In this document: positions 63,659-64,000 of the stretch, piece after piece | How the letters are laid out: the number at the start of each line of letters is the position of its first letter | How positions within the stretch are numbered: position 1 is the stretch's first letter | Assembly (NCBI RefSeq): GCF_964355755.1 | Contig: NC_092676.1 | Span: forward strand, 12,694,288 to 12,758,287 | Direction: 5' to 3' | Origin: Antedon mediterranea | Lineage: Eukaryota > Echinodermata > Crinoidea > Comatulida > Antedonidae | DNA length: 64,000 nt | Position numbers and translations under genes: made by a program | Notes under the pieces: generated by a model | What the model saw: only the letters and a program-made list of their open reading frames with translations | The model's database searches: none | Told to the model about the DNA's origin: nothing

Positions 63659-64000
63659 GTGTTTAGAATATCTTCAAATCACATTTGGAGACGTTTTAGA
63701 CCATTTTTTGCATTTCGATGAAACTTGGTTACACAAAAACATCAAAGTGCTTAAAATCACATTTGAAACCGTTTTAGAGCATTTTGAGCATTTCGATAAA
63801 ACTTTTCACACAAAAACATCAAAGTGTACAAAATAGCTTCAAATCGCATTTAGAGACGTTTTAGACCATTTTGTGCATTTCGAAAAAATTTGTTAACATA
63901 AAAAGACCAAAGTGTTTAGAATATCTCCAAATCGCATTTGGAGACGTTTTAGACCATTTTGTGCATTTCGAAAAAATTTGTTAACATAAAAAGACCAAAG
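63659..64000. repeat. Array continues through the right edge
   Basis: J, C, then a monomer with a GTTAAC tail, a D-like monomer that itself has the GTTAAC tail, and a truncated final monomer. The D body joined to a GAAAAAATTTGTTAAC tail (63,912-63,999) recalls the arrangement near 1,529-1,616. No flanking unique DNA is reached. Confidence 0.85.

Larger units (their letters stand above)
1..64000. repeat. Tandem satellite array, ~87-bp monomer, spanning the whole window
   Basis: Every line of the window consists of variants of one ~87-bp motif in a single orientation, recognisable by recurring blocks CATCAAAGTG, CAAATCGCATTT, CGTTTTAGACCATTTTGTGC and ATTTCGATAAAACTTTTCAC. Spacing between successive CAAAGTG blocks is 87 or 88 bp for most monomers, 77 bp for a short class and 84 bp for one rearranged class. 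One representative 87-bp copy counts as 33 A, 27 T, 16 C and 11 G, or 31% GC. No stretch of even 100 bp lies outside the pattern, so there are no genes, RNA genes or dispersed elements to annotate. The array is cut by both window edges. A eukaryotic satellite in heterochromatin is the natural reading. Species and chromosomal position are not determinable here. Confidence 0.97.
682..64000. other. Recurrent 165-bp long-short dimer (88 + 77 bp)
   Basis: Throughout the window each GATGAAAC-, GATGGAAC- or GATGAATC-tailed 88-bp monomer is followed immediately by a 77-bp GTGCTTAAAATC monomer (for example 594-758, 11,535-11,699, 11,700-11,864). I found no copy of the short monomer preceded by a different tail. 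The pair therefore behaves as one 165-bp unit. Whole-unit gain or loss explains differences such as 676 versus 511 bp. Confidence 0.8.

Noticed and set aside
1-64000. CRISPR array
   Set aside because: There are no unique spacers. The whole 77-88-bp unit repeats and variants are shared among copies.
1-64000. Telomeric repeat, rDNA spacer, tRNA or pol III promoter boxes
   Set aside because: No short telomere-type repeat, no rRNA-like stretch and no convincing B-box (GGTTCRANNCC) was seen.
1-64000. Naming the host species or a known satellite family
   Set aside because: I do not recognise the monomer and there is no gene or flanking sequence to support a taxonomic claim.

Overview
The whole 64-kb window is one uninterrupted tandem satellite DNA array, and I see no gene in it. 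The basic monomer is about 87 bp (about 31% GC, counted on one consensus-like copy), always in the same orientation. Roughly 750 copies fill the window edge to edge, so the array continues beyond both ends. Nothing outside the array is visible: no protein gene, rRNA, tRNA, CRISPR, insertion sequence, transposon ORF or unique flanking sequence. This points to a eukaryotic heterochromatic (centromeric, pericentromeric or subtelomeric) region. The species cannot be read from the sequence.

The array is ordered at several scales. (1) Monomers fall into about a dozen recognisable types with fixed lengths: 87 or 88 bp (long), 77 bp (short) and 84 bp (rearranged). (2) A long 88-bp monomer ending in GATGAAACTTGGTTAC is followed by a short 77-bp monomer starting GTGCTTAAAATCAC in every copy I checked, giving a 165-bp dimer. 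(3) Monomers are grouped into higher-order repeats (HORs): an 8-mer of 676 bp with 511-bp and 588-bp derivatives, an unrelated 8-mer of 670 bp with a 418-bp derivative, and composite units of 1,204, 1,269 and 1,445 bp. (4) Multi-kilobase blocks made of these HORs are duplicated across the window at fixed offsets.

Layout: 1-4.15 kb is related to 38.87-43.01 kb. 4.15-6.8 kb is a mosaic with a truncated monomer. 6.8-12.2 kb is related to 43.5-48.8 kb. 13.2-14.5 kb is related to 25.6-26.9 kb. 15.99-19.0 kb holds a 1,269-bp tandem duplication. 18.9-22.3 kb is repeated at 58.5-62.0 kb (offset 39,672). 22.6-30.9 kb is repeated at 48.84-57.3 kb (offset 26,231). 30.3-32.4 kb is a run of 511/676-bp HORs ending in a poly-A junction that is not in register. 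32.4-35.94 kb is repeated at 55.8-59.32 kb (offset 23,384). 61.8-63.66 kb is another 676/511/676 run.

Many 60-143-codon open frames exist on both strands. They are a by-product of 87 bp being 29 codons, and I do not call them genes. The most interesting signals are structural: length changes of exactly one helical turn arising twice independently, A/T tracts spaced near 10 bp, matched changes that keep a central dyad symmetrical in different monomer types, a partial CENP-B-box-like motif confined to the long monomer of the 165-bp dimer, and variants concentrated at CpG sites. All alignments and counts were made by eye and are approximate where stated.
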